DNA from: Cryptosporangium aurantiacum
GTDB lineage: Bacteria; Actinomycetota; Actinomycetes; Mycobacteriales; Cryptosporangiaceae
Direction of reading: 5' to 3'
DNA: 64,000 nt
NCBI RefSeq assembly: GCF_900143005.1
Contig: NZ_FRCS01000001.1
Coordinates: forward strand, 682,001-746,000
The position numbers and the translations under genes were made by a program. How positions within the stretch are numbered: position 1 is the first letter of the stretch; each line of letters starts with the position of its first letter. Positions 29,140 to 38,558 of the stretch are shown piece after piece. The notes beneath the pieces are model-generated. The model had not been told where the DNA came from, ran no database searches, and saw only the letters and a list, made by a program, of their open reading frames with translations.

Positions 29140-29969
29140 GCCTCGATGCGGGTCAGCTCCGGGAACTCGCACGGATCGCCGGTGGCGTCCTCGACGAGGC
29201 GACGCCGTACTTCATCAGCGAGATCGGCGCGAAGGAAGAGGTCGTCAAGGGCGTCGGGGACTGGGCGACCGCCGCCGACCTGGCGCTGGAGCGGCAGATC
29301 ACCGCGGCGCTGACCGAGCGCACCGGGCTGTCGATGCACGGCGAGGAGTTCGGCGGGCCCGACCTGCACACCGGCGTCACCTGGGTCCTCGACCCGATCG
29401 ACGGCACCGCGAACTACACCGCCCGGATCCCGCTGACCGGGATCAGCCTCGCGCTGCTGGAGGAGGGCCGGCCGGTGGTCGGCCTGATCCGGCTGCCGAT
29501 GTTCGGTGAGGCGTACCAGGCGATCGACGGCGGTCCGCTGGAGCGCAACGGCGAGGCGATGCCCACGCTCCAGCCCGCCGGGTTGGACGACGTCACGATC
29601 GCGCTGGGCAACGTGGCGCCGAAGGGCACGCATGGCGGCCCGACCCCGCGCTACCCGTTCCGGTACCGGATGGCGCTGGCGAACGCGATCGCCCACCAGG
29701 CGCTGCGGGTGCGGATGTTCGGTTCGTCCGCGGTCGAGCTCGCCTGGGCCGCTTCCGGCGCGGTCGGCGCGGCGCTGAACTTCGGCAACCACGCCTGGGA
29801 CAACGCGGCGGGAGCGCTGCTGCTCCGGCAGGCCGGCGGTGAGCTGCGCGACCTGGAGGGCGGCGAGTGGAGCCTCCGGAGCCGCTCGATCCTGGTGGGT
29901 CGGCCGGGCGTCGTCGGTGAGCTGGCCGACCTGCTCGCCGCCCTGGGCGACCCCGCGTCCTACGCCTGA
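29136..29969 (+). CDS. Inositol monophosphatase-family phosphatase (histidinol-phosphatase-like)
   Basis: A 277-residue Mg2+-dependent phosphatase. Metal ligands are visible: GEEFGG (E70/E71), LDPIDGT (D86, D89) and WDNAAGALLLRQAGG near the C-terminus. Actinobacterial members include HisN histidinol-phosphatases and inositol or sugar phosphatases; sequence alone does not decide. GTG 29136 overlaps the dapF stop, so it is coupled to dapF in the miaA-dapF operon. Confidence 0.85.
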   Translation: MSLDAGQLRELARIAGGVLDEATPYFISEIGAKEEVVKGVGDWATAADLALERQITAALTERTGLSMHGEEFGGPDLHTGVTWVLDPIDGTANYTARIPLTGISLALLEEGRPVVGLIRLPMFGEAYQAIDGGPLERNGEAMPTLQPAGLDDVTIALGNVAPKGTHGGPTPRYPFRYRMALANAIAHQALRVRMFGSSAVELAWAASGAVGAALNFGNHAWDNAAGALLLRQAGGELRDLEGGEWSLRSRSILVGRPGVVGELADLLAALGDPASYA

Positions 29970-30008
29970 GGTATTGCCACGGTTGCGGGGAAGGGTGACC
30001 GTGGACGC

Positions 30009-30428
30009 ATGGAGATCTGGACGATCGAGGTTCTCGACGGCCGGTTCTCGGCGGACGTGTGGTTCGCGTCGCACCGTGAGTACCTGATCGAGGCGGCGGT
30101 GACGCACGGAGCCAAGGACTGGCGCTGGGTGCGGCGCGACTGGGGCTTGGTCCTCGAAGTCGAGTTCGACGACGTGGACGACTGGTTGCGGTTCCGCGCG
30201 ACGCCCGCGGTGAAGGCAGCGCTCGACGCGGTGCCCGATCCGGTCAACGGGCTGTTCATCTACCTCGGGCCGGGCGGCAGCAGCGGGCAACGGTCCCGCC
30301 GCCGCCCGAAGCCCCGCCCCGCGGCCGGCGCGGCGGAGATTCCGGTGCCCCCGGAACCGCCACTACGCGCGGCCCCCGAGACGCACCTACGCCCGCCCGC
30401 GAACGCACTACGCACAGCGTCCGCCTAG
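30009..30428 (+). CDS. Conserved hypothetical protein
   Basis: A 139-residue protein of unknown function. The first 95 residues look folded (MEIWTIEVLDGRFSADVWF, WRWVRRDWGLVLEVEFDD, WLRFRATPAVKAALDAVPDP). The remainder is a basic, proline-rich tail. Codon bias is typical and it continues the direction of the preceding operon, 39 bp downstream. ATG 30009 is the first start in frame. Confidence 0.7.
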   Translation: MEIWTIEVLDGRFSADVWFASHREYLIEAAVTHGAKDWRWVRRDWGLVLEVEFDDVDDWLRFRATPAVKAALDAVPDPVNGLFIYLGPGGSSGQRSRRRPKPRPAAGAAEIPVPPEPPLRAAPETHLRPPANALRTASA

Positions 30429-30486
30429 CGCAGTTGCTGTTGAAGCGCCGCCAGGCGCGAGTATTTGTCTTGCTACGGCGATGGAA

Positions 30487-30528
30487 CCCGTTGAGGACGG
30501 GGCTGACGCTCGCGCGTCAGCCCCGTCC

Positions 30529-30536
<8 letters not shown>
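30487..30536. terminator. Perfect 23-bp-stem bidirectional terminator
   Basis: Arms 30487-30509 and 30514-30536 are perfectly complementary around the loop TCGC. It lies between two convergent transcripts (the conserved hypothetical and the malic enzyme). The malic-enzyme stop codon and the last two codons fall inside the right arm. Confidence 0.9.
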
Positions 30537-31929
<1,393 letters not shown>

Positions 31930-32228
31930 GGGTTTCCTCCGTCTGGCCGGCCGCGTGGAGGCCGGGTGCTGTGAGTTCGTCTGGTGCGGCGCGCCCGCCG
32001 CGCGTGTCGTCGGAATCCTTCCAGAGACCGCCTCGCCGTCCGCGTCCGCGGTTCTCGAGGTTGGGTGACCGGAAACCGGGAATCCAGAACGCCGTGGCGT
32101 CGTTACCAACCGTAGACGTGGTCGAGTGACGCAGAAGTGCAGCGTTCCGCTCCCCGGAACCCTGCGCTGGACCTCCGCGCGGTCGCGCGGACAATTCCGG
32201 ATGCCCCCGACCCGGTGCACGTGTCACG

Positions 32229-33770
32229 ATGCGTGCGCAGGAGTTTCCCGATCGAGAGGACCCCGCACTGACTACTGATGGAGTTGATCTGCCGATGAGC
32301 CCTTCGAGCACCGCACGTCGAGCCGGCGCTCTCGGCGACAGCGCCATTCGGCTCCGTCCCGAGCTCGCACCCGAGGTCGAGGACGACTTTGACGGTGACC
32401 AGTTCGACCGGGAGGAACGGCAGGCGCTCCGCCGTGTCGTCGGGCTCTCCACCGAACTCACCGACGTCACCGAGGTCGAGTACCGGCAGCTGCGGCTGGA
32501 GCGGGTCGTCCTGGTGGGTGTCTGGACCGAGGGCACCATCGAGGACGCCGAGAACTCGATGGCCGAGCTGGCGGCCCTCGCCGAGACGGCGGGCTCCCAG
32601 GTCCTCGAGGGCCTGATGCAGCGGCGCGACCGGCCCGACCCGGCCACGTACATCGGTTCCGGCAAGGCCAACGAGCTGCGTGAGGTCGTCCTGGCGTCCG
32701 GCGCCGACACGGTCATCTGCGACGGTGAGCTCTCGCCGGCCCAGCTGAACGCGCTGGAGAAGGTCGTCAAGGTCAAGGTGATCGACCGGACCGCGCTGAT
32801 CCTCGACATCTTCGCCCAGCACGCGCACACCCGCGAGGGCCGTGCCCAGGTGTCGCTGGCCCAGATGGAGTACATGCTGCCCCGCCTGCGTGGTTGGGGT
32901 GAGTCGATGTCCCGGCAGGCCGGTGGTGCCGGTGGTGGCGCCGGCGGCGGCGTGGGCACGCGTGGACCCGGTGAGACCAAGATCGAGACCGACCGGCGGC
33001 GGATCCGCGAGCGGATGGCGAAGCTGCGTCGGGAGATCAAGGGCATGAAGCAGGCCCGCGACACCAAGCGCGCTTCTCGCCGCCGGAACGAGGTGCCGAG
33101 CGTCGCGATCGCCGGCTACACCAACGCCGGGAAGTCGAGCCTGCTCAACCGGCTCACCGGCGCCGGTGTGCTGGTGGAGAACGCGTTGTTCGCCACGCTG
33201 GATCCGACGACCCGGCGTACCGAGGCCGCGGACGGCCGCGAGTACACGCTGTCGGACACGGTCGGGTTCGTCCGGCACCTTCCGCACCAGCTCGTCGAGG
33301 CGTTCCGCTCGACGCTGGAGGAGGTCGCCGACGCGGATCTGCTCGTGCACGTCGTCGACGGGTCCCACCCCGACCCGATCGCCCAGGTGAACGCGGTGCG
33401 TGAGGTGCTCGCCGACATCGAGGCGGCCCAGGTCCCCGAGATGATCGTCGTGAACAAGGCGGACGCCGCTTCGCCGGAAGCGCTGCTGGAATTGCGGCAG
33501 GCGCTGCCGGGCGCGCTGGTGGTCTCGGCCCACACCGGCTTCGGTATCGACGAGTTGCGTGCGGCGATCGAGGAGCGGCTGCCCCGTCCGGCGCTGGAAC
33601 TGCACGTCCGGCTGCCGTACGACCAGGGCGGTCTGGTGTCGCGCATCCACGCCGAGGGCGAGGTGCTCTCCAGCGAGCACACGACCGACGGCACCGAGCT
33701 TCACGTCCGGGTGCATCCCGGGCTGGCGGCGGCGCTCCAGCCGTACGCAGGCACTTCCCAGCACGTGTGA
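32229..33770 (+). CDS. hflX: Ribosome-associated GTPase HflX
   Basis: A 513-residue GTPase that binds the 50S subunit and splits or rescues stalled ribosomes. The N-terminal HflX domain has RPDPATYIGSGKANEL and DGELSPAQLNALE, followed by a coiled-coil linker with GTRGPGETKIETDRRRI. The G domain has G1 GYTNAGKSS (from residue 296), G3 DTVGFVRHLPHQLV and G4 NKAD. A glycine-rich loop (GGAGGGAGGGVG) precedes the linker. ATG 32229 is the first start. It is divergent from the malic enzyme across a 299-bp gap with no other feature. Confidence 0.95.
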   Translation: MRAQEFPDREDPALTTDGVDLPMSPSSTARRAGALGDSAIRLRPELAPEVEDDFDGDQFDREERQALRRVVGLSTELTDVTEVEYRQLRLERVVLVGVWTEGTIEDAENSMAELAALAETAGSQVLEGLMQRRDRPDPATYIGSGKANELREVVLASGADTVICDGELSPAQLNALEKVVKVKVIDRTALILDIFAQHAHTREGRAQVSLAQMEYMLPRLRGWGESMSRQAGGAGGGAGGGVGTRGPGETKIETDRRRIRERMAKLRREIKGMKQARDTKRASRRRNEVPSVAIAGYTNAGKSSLLNRLTGAGVLVENALFATLDPTTRRTEAADGREYTLSDTVGFVRHLPHQLVEAFRSTLEEVADADLLVHVVDGSHPDPIAQVNAVREVLADIEAAQVPEMIVVNKADAASPEALLELRQALPGALVVSAHTGFGIDELRAAIEERLPRPALELHVRLPYDQGGLVSRIHAEGEVLSSEHTTDGTELHVRVHPGLAAALQPYAGTSQHV

Positions 33771-33780
33771 CGGTCGGACA

Positions 33781-33820
33781 ACAACGCGGCGGGTCGGTCC
33801 ATGGGCCGGCCCGCCGTTGT
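33781..33820 (+). terminator. hflX terminator
   Basis: Arms 33781-33797 and 33806-33820 (ACAACG...CGGGTCGG with CCGGCCCGCCGTTGT) pair with one bulge and one mismatch, starting 10 bp after the hflX stop. Confidence 0.75.
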
Positions 33821-33840
33821 GTGCTGGTGCTTCACCGAAG

Positions 33841-33882
33841 CGTGATCGGTGTTCCTCCGGAGGCGTGATCGGTGTTCCTCCG
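33841..33882. repeat. 23-bp short tandem duplication
   Basis: CGTGATCGGTGTTCCTCCG occurs at 33841-33859 and 33864-33882, each preceded by GAAG or GAGG. The sequence is non-coding and lies between the hflX terminator and the next gene. Confidence 0.8.
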
Positions 33883-33987
33883 AAGGGACTACGGGTGAAC
33901 GGCCGGTGACGTGCCTCTCCCGATCGGCGGCCTATGTCCTTCGCAACGCCGCCGACCAGCCGTCCACTCGTCTGCAAGACTGGGGGC

Positions 33988-36348
33988 GTGACACGGTGTG
34001 GACGGATTCTGGTGGCCCTCCTGCTCGGGGTGGGCTTCGCCCTGCTGCCGGGCGGTCAGGCTGCCTTGGCCGCGCCGCAGAGCGTCTGCACGGTGAACGA
34101 CACGCGGTTGCCGGAGATCAGCGGTCTGGTGGCGGTCGACGACGGGTACGCGGTAATCACGGACAGTGACGACACGGTCCAGCAGGTCACGATCTACCAG
34201 GTTGACGCGAAGTGTGCGGTGACCGACACGTTGACCTCGGACGTCGACCCGTTCGACCCCGAGGACTTGGCCCGGACGTCGGACGGCTCGTACTGGGTAG
34301 CTGACATCGGTGACAGCGATTCCGCCCCCGAGCGGGAGACGATCGCCGTCCACCTGTTCCCGCCGTCGGGCACGCCGACGATCCAGCGGATGCGCTACCC
34401 GGACGGCGCGAAGAACGCGGAAGCGCTGCTCGTCCAGAACAACAACGTCCCGGTCGTCGTCACCAAGTCGCCGACCGGCGACGCGAAGGTCTACCAGGCC
34501 AGCCAGGCGATCAGCGGTCCGTCGAAGTCCGCCGAGCAGGCGGTTCCGCTGACGCTCGTGGGCTCGGTCTCGCTGGGCAAGGGAGAGCTGGTCACCGGCG
34601 GGGCACTCTCCCCGGACGGCAAGCGGGCGGCGCTCCGGACGTACACGTCGATCTTCGAGTGGGACGTCGCGGACGGTGACGCGGCCAAGGCGATGACGTC
34701 CGGCAAACCGCGCAAGACGTTGCTGACCGGACAGCAAGGCACGCAGGGTGAGGCGGTCACGTACTCCCCGGACGGCAAGTTCTTCGTGACGATCCCCGAG
34801 GGCACCAAGGCCAACCCGGCGTCCGCGCTGCAGAAGTGGCCGATCGGCGACCAGGCGAAGGCGACCACCGCGGCGAGCGACGGCGGGGCCGCCGACTCCG
34901 AGTCCGACGGTGGGTTCTTGTCGAGCATCAGCTTCAACCAGATCACCTCGTTGGTCGCGGTGGTCGGCCTGATCGGGATCGCGCTCCTGGCTGCCGGCAT
35001 CGTCGGGATCGTCCGGTTCCGCCAGCGGGCACAGGACCCGACGGCCGGTGGCCCGCCGCGCGGACCGCGCGTCGGTGCCGGTCCCCAGGTCGGGAACGGG
35101 CCGGGCGGCCGACCCGGCGAACCGGACGAGCTCGTGCCCGCCGCGGAGACCATGCAGCTGCCCCGGGTCGCCGGTGCGGTCTACGGCGGACGCCCGGACG
35201 GTCCGCGCGGCGGCGCGGCCGCACCGCCCGCACCGCGTGGCGCGGCGAGGCCGCCGGTCGGCGCGGGTGCCGGGCCCGGTGGCTGGGGCGCGGAGCGCGG
35301 TCCGGAAGCAGGCTTCCGCTCCGAGGGCCCGGCCGCGGGCGCCGCGTCGGTGTCCGGCCCGGTGTCGGGTCCGATTCCGGGGGCGGGGCCGGCCGCTGGT
35401 GCCGCCTCGGTGTCCGGTGCGGCGTCGGTGTCCGGAGCCGCGCCGGTGTCCGGGCCGTCCGGACGCGGCACCGTGTACGGCAGCGGTTCATCCGGTTCGT
35501 CCGCGTCGTCCGGCGGCTTCGACCCCGAGACGACCGGCAGCGGCCGGGTGCGTCGCCCGCAGGGTCCGCCACCGACCCGGCCCGTGCCCGGTGATCCGAC
35601 GACCACCGGCGGAGGTCGCGTCCGGCGCCCGGCCGGGCCACCCCGCGGTGCTGCCGATCCCGAGACGACCGGCGGCGGCCGGGTGCGCGACTCCGGCGCC
35701 GCGCCGCGCCCCATACCCGGTCCGGGTGGCCGTGGTTCGGCTCGGCCGGGTGCGGCTCCGCCGCCCCCGCCGGTAGACCGGTCTGCTCCGACGCGCGCCC
35801 GGCGCGCGGGTCCGCCGCCGATGCCCCCGGGCACGACCTACGGTGGCGGACGCGATGCGGGTGGCCGTGACGGGGGACGCGACACCGGCGGACGCGAGGC
35901 CGGTGGACGCGACGGGCGGGACACCGACGGTCGGGGCTGGGATGGCCGGAACACCGGGGATGTCCGTGGCGACGGCCGGAACACGGGCGATGTGCGCGGC
36001 GACGGGCGAAACACCGGCGATGTCCGTGGCGACGGCAGGAACACCGGTGACGTGCGCGGTGACGGCCGGAACACCGGGGACGTTCGCGGTGGTCGTAACA
36101 CCGGCGACGTGCGCGGTGGCCGGGACCCGGACTGGGAGACGACCGGCACCGGGCGGGCACGTCCGCCGGCCGGTGACCGGATGCGTCCGCCGCCTCCGCC
36201 CGGCGAGCGCCCCCCGAACGGCGCCGACCGCGGACGGCGCGACCCGAGCGGAGCCTGGCGCGACGACGACGGGCGTCCGCCGCCACCGCCGCCGGGTGGA
36301 CGGCGTCCGCCGCCACCACCGTCCGAACGCGTCCGCTACGACGGCTGA
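33988..36348 (+). CDS. Membrane-anchored beta-propeller-like protein with a 440-residue disordered tail
   Basis: A 786-residue protein of unknown function. A signal peptide (residues 1-30, LVALLLGVGFALLPGG) leads into an extracytoplasmic domain of about 280 residues with propeller-like repeats (ISGLVAVDDGYAVITDSDD, DLARTSDGSYWVADIGDSD, GGALSPDGKRAALRTY, AVTYSPDGKFFVTIPEG). One transmembrane helix (about 318-343) follows. The cytoplasmic remainder is glycine/arginine/proline-rich. It contains four spaced ETTG/TTTG-G-GRVR-type motifs and a 30-bp tandem array. The tail ends RPPPPPSERVRYDG. GTG 33988 gives a normal signal peptide. The threonine motifs resemble Ser/Thr-kinase phosphosites read by FHA domains; this is inference only. 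Confidence 0.8.
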   Translation: MTRCGRILVALLLGVGFALLPGGQAALAAPQSVCTVNDTRLPEISGLVAVDDGYAVITDSDDTVQQVTIYQVDAKCAVTDTLTSDVDPFDPEDLARTSDGSYWVADIGDSDSAPERETIAVHLFPPSGTPTIQRMRYPDGAKNAEALLVQNNNVPVVVTKSPTGDAKVYQASQAISGPSKSAEQAVPLTLVGSVSLGKGELVTGGALSPDGKRAALRTYTSIFEWDVADGDAAKAMTSGKPRKTLLTGQQGTQGEAVTYSPDGKFFVTIPEGTKANPASALQKWPIGDQAKATTAASDGGAADSESDGGFLSSISFNQITSLVAVVGLIGIALLAAGIVGIVRFRQRAQDPTAGGPPRGPRVGAGPQVGNGPGGRPGEPDELVPAAETMQLPRVAGAVYGGRPDGPRGGAAAPPAPRGAARPPVGAGAGPGGWGAERGPEAGFRSEGPAAGAASVSGPVSGPIPGAGPAAGAASVSGAASVSGAAPVSGPSGRGTVYGSGSSGSSASSGGFDPETTGSGRVRRPQGPPPTRPVPGDPTTTGGGRVRRPAGPPRGAADPETTGGGRVRDSGAAPRPIPGPGGRGSARPGAAPPPPPVDRSAPTRARRAGPPPMPPGTTYGGGRDAGGRDGGRDTGGREAGGRDGRDTDGRGWDGRNTGDVRGDGRNTGDVRGDGRNTGDVRGDGRNTGDVRGDGRNTGDVRGGRNTGDVRGGRDPDWETTGTGRARPPAGDRMRPPPPPGERPPNGADRGRRDPSGAWRDDDGRPPPPPPGGRRPPPPPSERVRYDG
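35941..36120 (+). repeat. 30-bp in-frame tandem array encoding GRNTGDVRGD
   Basis: About six copies of a decapeptide GRNTGDVRGD; the last two lose the aspartate and become 9-residue units. Synonymous changes between units (GGC/GGG, CGG/CGA, GTG/GTC) show that the peptide varies less than the DNA, which hints at selection on the peptide. Confidence 0.88.
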
Positions 36349-36378
36349 CGTCCGAACGCGCCCGCTACGACGGCTGAC
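36321..36378 (+). repeat. 29-bp tandem duplication spanning the propeller-gene stop codon
   Basis: 36321-36349 and 36350-36378 are adjacent 29-bp copies differing at one base. The unit holds the last eight codons, the TGA stop and the bases around it. It resembles the 29-bp duplication at the end of rny. Confidence 0.92.
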
Positions 36379-36396
36379 GCTCTCGACACGCTGAAC

Positions 36397-36434
36397 GCCG
36401 ATGGCCGGCCCCGTCCGTGGGGCCGGCCATCGGC
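36397..36434. terminator. Bidirectional terminator between the propeller gene and lexA
   Basis: Perfect 16-bp arms (36397-36412 and 36419-36434, GCCGATGGCCGGCCCC and complement) with a 6-nt loop, placed between two convergent genes. Confidence 0.9.
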
Positions 36435-36457
36435 GTGTCGGCGTAGCGCCGGGTGCT

Positions 36458-37333
36458 TCAGAGGCGGCGGAGCACCGTGACGACGCGTCCGAGGATCGTC
36501 GCCTCGTCGCCGGGGATCGGCTCGTAGGCGGCGTTGTGCGGCACCAGCCACACCTGCCCGTCGCGCCGACGCAGCCGCTTCACGGTGGCCTCGCCGTCGA
36601 GCATCGCGGCCACGATGTCACCGCTGTCGGCGTCGGGCTGCTGGCGGACGACCACCCAGTCGCCGTCGCAGATCGCCGCCTCGACCATCGAGTCACCGAC
36701 CACGCGCAGCAGGAACAGGTTGCCGTCACCGACGATCTCGCGGGGGAGCGGGAACACATCCTCGACGGCCTGCTCGGCCAGGATCGGCCCGCCGGCGGCG
36801 ATACGTCCCAGCACGGGAACGTTCACCGGCGCCGGGCGTCCGTCGTCGGCCGCCGGGGCGCTACCCGGAGCCGTGCTGACGCCGCCGCCGATCTCGACGA
36901 CCGTGTCCCGGCCGCCGGTCGGGGCGCCTGGCGTGCGGATGTCGACCGCACGAGGGCGGTTGGGGTCGCGCCGGAGCAGCCCCTTCTCCTGCAACGCCTG
37001 CAGCTGGTAGGCGACGCTGGAAGGCGAGGTGAGACCGACCGCCTCACCGATCTCCCGGACGCTCGGCGGGTACCCGCGGGTCTCCACCGAGTCGCGGATC
37101 ACCTCGAGGATCCGGCGCTGGCGCGGGCTCAGCGGCGTCCCGGCCGTGGTGGTGCTGCGGCGCCCGCGGCGGCGCGGTGCGGCGGGAGCCGGTTCCGTGG
37201 AGGGGGCGGCCCCGTCGGAGGCGGTCTTGACGACGCCGGAATCGGCGACTGCCTCGACCCGGCCGGTGCCGGCGGCTTGGGCGGGGTTGTCGCCACCGGC
37301 TCCATCCGTCGAGCTGCGGCCCTGTCGCGTCAC
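36458..37333 (-). CDS. lexA: SOS repressor LexA
   Basis: A 291-residue repressor of the DNA-damage regulon. A disordered N-terminal extension of about 65 residues precedes the winged helix ([36 protein letters not shown]). The self-cleavage site is Ala180-Gly181 in [12 protein letters not shown]. The catalytic dyad is Ser215 ([11 protein letters not shown]) and Lys252 (GEATVKRL). GTG 37333 is chosen for its GAGGAGG at 5 nt; the frame is open to 37369. LexA boxes in the divergent promoter indicate autoregulation. Confidence 0.96.
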   Translation of the reverse strand: MTRQGRSSTDGAGGDNPAQAAGTGRVEAVADSGVVKTASDGAAPSTEPAPAAPRRRGRRSTTTAGTPLSPRQRRILEVIRDSVETRGYPPSVREIGEAVGLTSPSSVAYQLQALQEKGLLRRDPNRPRAVDIRTPGAPTGGRDTVVEIGGGVSTAPGSAPAADDGRPAPVNVPVLGRIAAGGPILAEQAVEDVFPLPREIVGDGNLFLLRVVGDSMVEAAICDGDWVVVRQQPDADSGDIVAAMLDGEATVKRLRRRDGQVWLVPHNAAYEPIPGDEATILGRVVTVLRRL

Positions 37334-37405
37334 GGTTTCCTCCTCGTCTGACGGCACCGCCGCCGTCACCTCGTCCGTAGACCGTAGCCACTGTGGACGA
37401 GGATT

Positions 37406-37421
37406 TCAAACAAACGTACGA
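37406..37421. promoter_or_regulatory. Probable LexA box in the lexA promoter
   Basis: TCAAACAAACGTACGA fits TCGAAC-N4-GTTCGA with two mismatches, 73 bp before the lexA start. A second weaker match is CCGAACATACGGTCGA at 37511-37526. Together they are consistent with LexA autorepression. Confidence 0.65.
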
Positions 37422-37590
37422 CGTCGGCGCGTCGGATAGCGGTATGCCTGCGCCCGGTTCGGCCGGGTCCGGTCGGTCCGCGCGACCGAGGAGGTGTCGC
37501 GCCGCCGGGACCGAACATACGGTCGAACTAAACGGCAGGCAAGCCTGGTAACGAGCCCCGGAACATGGTAGAGATCGTACACGCGTTCGT

Positions 37591-37606
37591 TCGAACTTTC
37601 GTACGT
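37591..37606. promoter_or_regulatory. Probable LexA box in front of the LysM gene
   Basis: TCGAACTTTCGTACGT has a perfect left half-site and two mismatches in the right half of the SOS consensus. It ends 17 bp before the GTG of the divergent LysM gene, a place where bound LexA would block transcription. Confidence 0.65.
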
Positions 37607-37623
37607 GTTCGGCTTCCCCGGGG

Positions 37624-38385
37624 GTGCGTGTGGTCACGCTCAAGCTGGTGCCAACGCTGTCCGACGACGCGATCCACTTCGATCCCTTCGAGCAGGCAGT
37701 CCGGGCCGGTGCAGGGCGGACGGCGGCGTTGCGGGCCGTCGACGGGCGGCCGGTGCGGCGAAGCGGCGACGTGCGTCGCGTGCGCCGCGCAGCGCCCGAC
37801 GCGGCGCCGCGCGACCCGGCGCCGCGTGATGGGGCGCCGCGCGACCGGGCGCCGCGTGATGGGGCGCCGCGGGAGGCCGCGGCTCGCGGAGCGGCGCGGT
37901 GCCAGGCCGGCGGGGCGAAGCGGGTTGCGGGCGAGGCGGCGCGTGCCGCTGTGGGCGACGGGCCGGCGCGGGACGGCGCTGCGCGCGTGCCTGCGCCGCG
38001 GCGCCCGGAGGGGCCGCGGTCCGCGCCGGGACGCAAGCGTCGGGTGGCGACGCCTCGCGCGGCCGACCCGAGGCGGGCACCGCACTCCGCCGGGGCACCG
38101 CCGGTGCGGCTCACCCGCCGGGGGAGGGCGCTGGTACGCAGCGTCGCGCTGGTCGGCGTGGCCCTGACCGCGTTCGCGTTCTCGGTGTCCACCCGGGCCG
38201 ACGGCGTCACCCCGGTGTCGTCCCGCAGCATGGTCGTCACCGAACGCGACACGCTCTGGACGATCGCCGAGGACATCGCACCCGACCGGCCGCGCAGCGA
38301 GACGATGGCCGAGATCCGGGAACTCAACGACATGTCCGACTCCACCGTCCGAGTCGGCGAGCGCTTGCTCCTCCCCGCTCACTAG
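37624..38385 (+). CDS. LysM-domain membrane protein, probable SOS-induced cell-envelope/division factor
   Basis: A 253-residue protein encoded divergently from lexA. Residues 1-165 are disordered and extremely arginine/alanine-rich, with AAPRDPAPRDGAPRDRAPRD repeats. A single transmembrane helix (about 172-190, SVALVGVALTAFAFSVS) follows. An extracytoplasmic LysM domain completes it (about 205-252, RDTLWTIAEDIAPDRPRSET, INDM-like ELNDMSDS, VGERLLLPA). LysM binds peptidoglycan. Genes in this position next to lexA include B. subtilis yneA and M. tuberculosis Rv2719c, which restrain division or remodel the wall after DNA damage. Equivalence is inferred from position, domain and LexA box. GTG 37624 is used; GTG 37630 is possible. 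Confidence 0.8.
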   Translation: MRVVTLKLVPTLSDDAIHFDPFEQAVRAGAGRTAALRAVDGRPVRRSGDVRRVRRAAPDAAPRDPAPRDGAPRDRAPRDGAPREAAARGAARCQAGGAKRVAGEAARAAVGDGPARDGAARVPAPRRPEGPRSAPGRKRRVATPRAADPRRAPHSAGAPPVRLTRRGRALVRSVALVGVALTAFAFSVSTRADGVTPVSSRSMVVTERDTLWTIAEDIAPDRPRSETMAEIRELNDMSDSTVRVGERLLLPAH

Positions 38386-38402
38386 AGCCGCGGCGCCGCG
38401 AA

Positions 38403-38448
38403 GCGCTGCACACTTTGTGCCCTCATAGGGGCACAGAATGTGCAGCGC
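38403..38448. repeat. REP-like hairpin downstream of the LysM gene
   Basis: Arms 38403-38422 and 38429-38448 (GCGCTGCACACTTTGTGCCC and GGGCACAGAATGTGCAGCGC) pair over 20 bp with two mismatches and a 6-nt loop. It can serve as the LysM-gene terminator. Its AT-containing core is unusual for this genome. Confidence 0.8.
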
Positions 38449-38558
38449 CTCCACGCGGGACGATTGCCCGCACCCGACGGACCTCGGGAGCCTCGGTAGG
38501 GTGGCATTCCGGCGCGGGCGGCGGCGGCCGCGAGGGATCGCGCCGGATCGGAGTGTGC

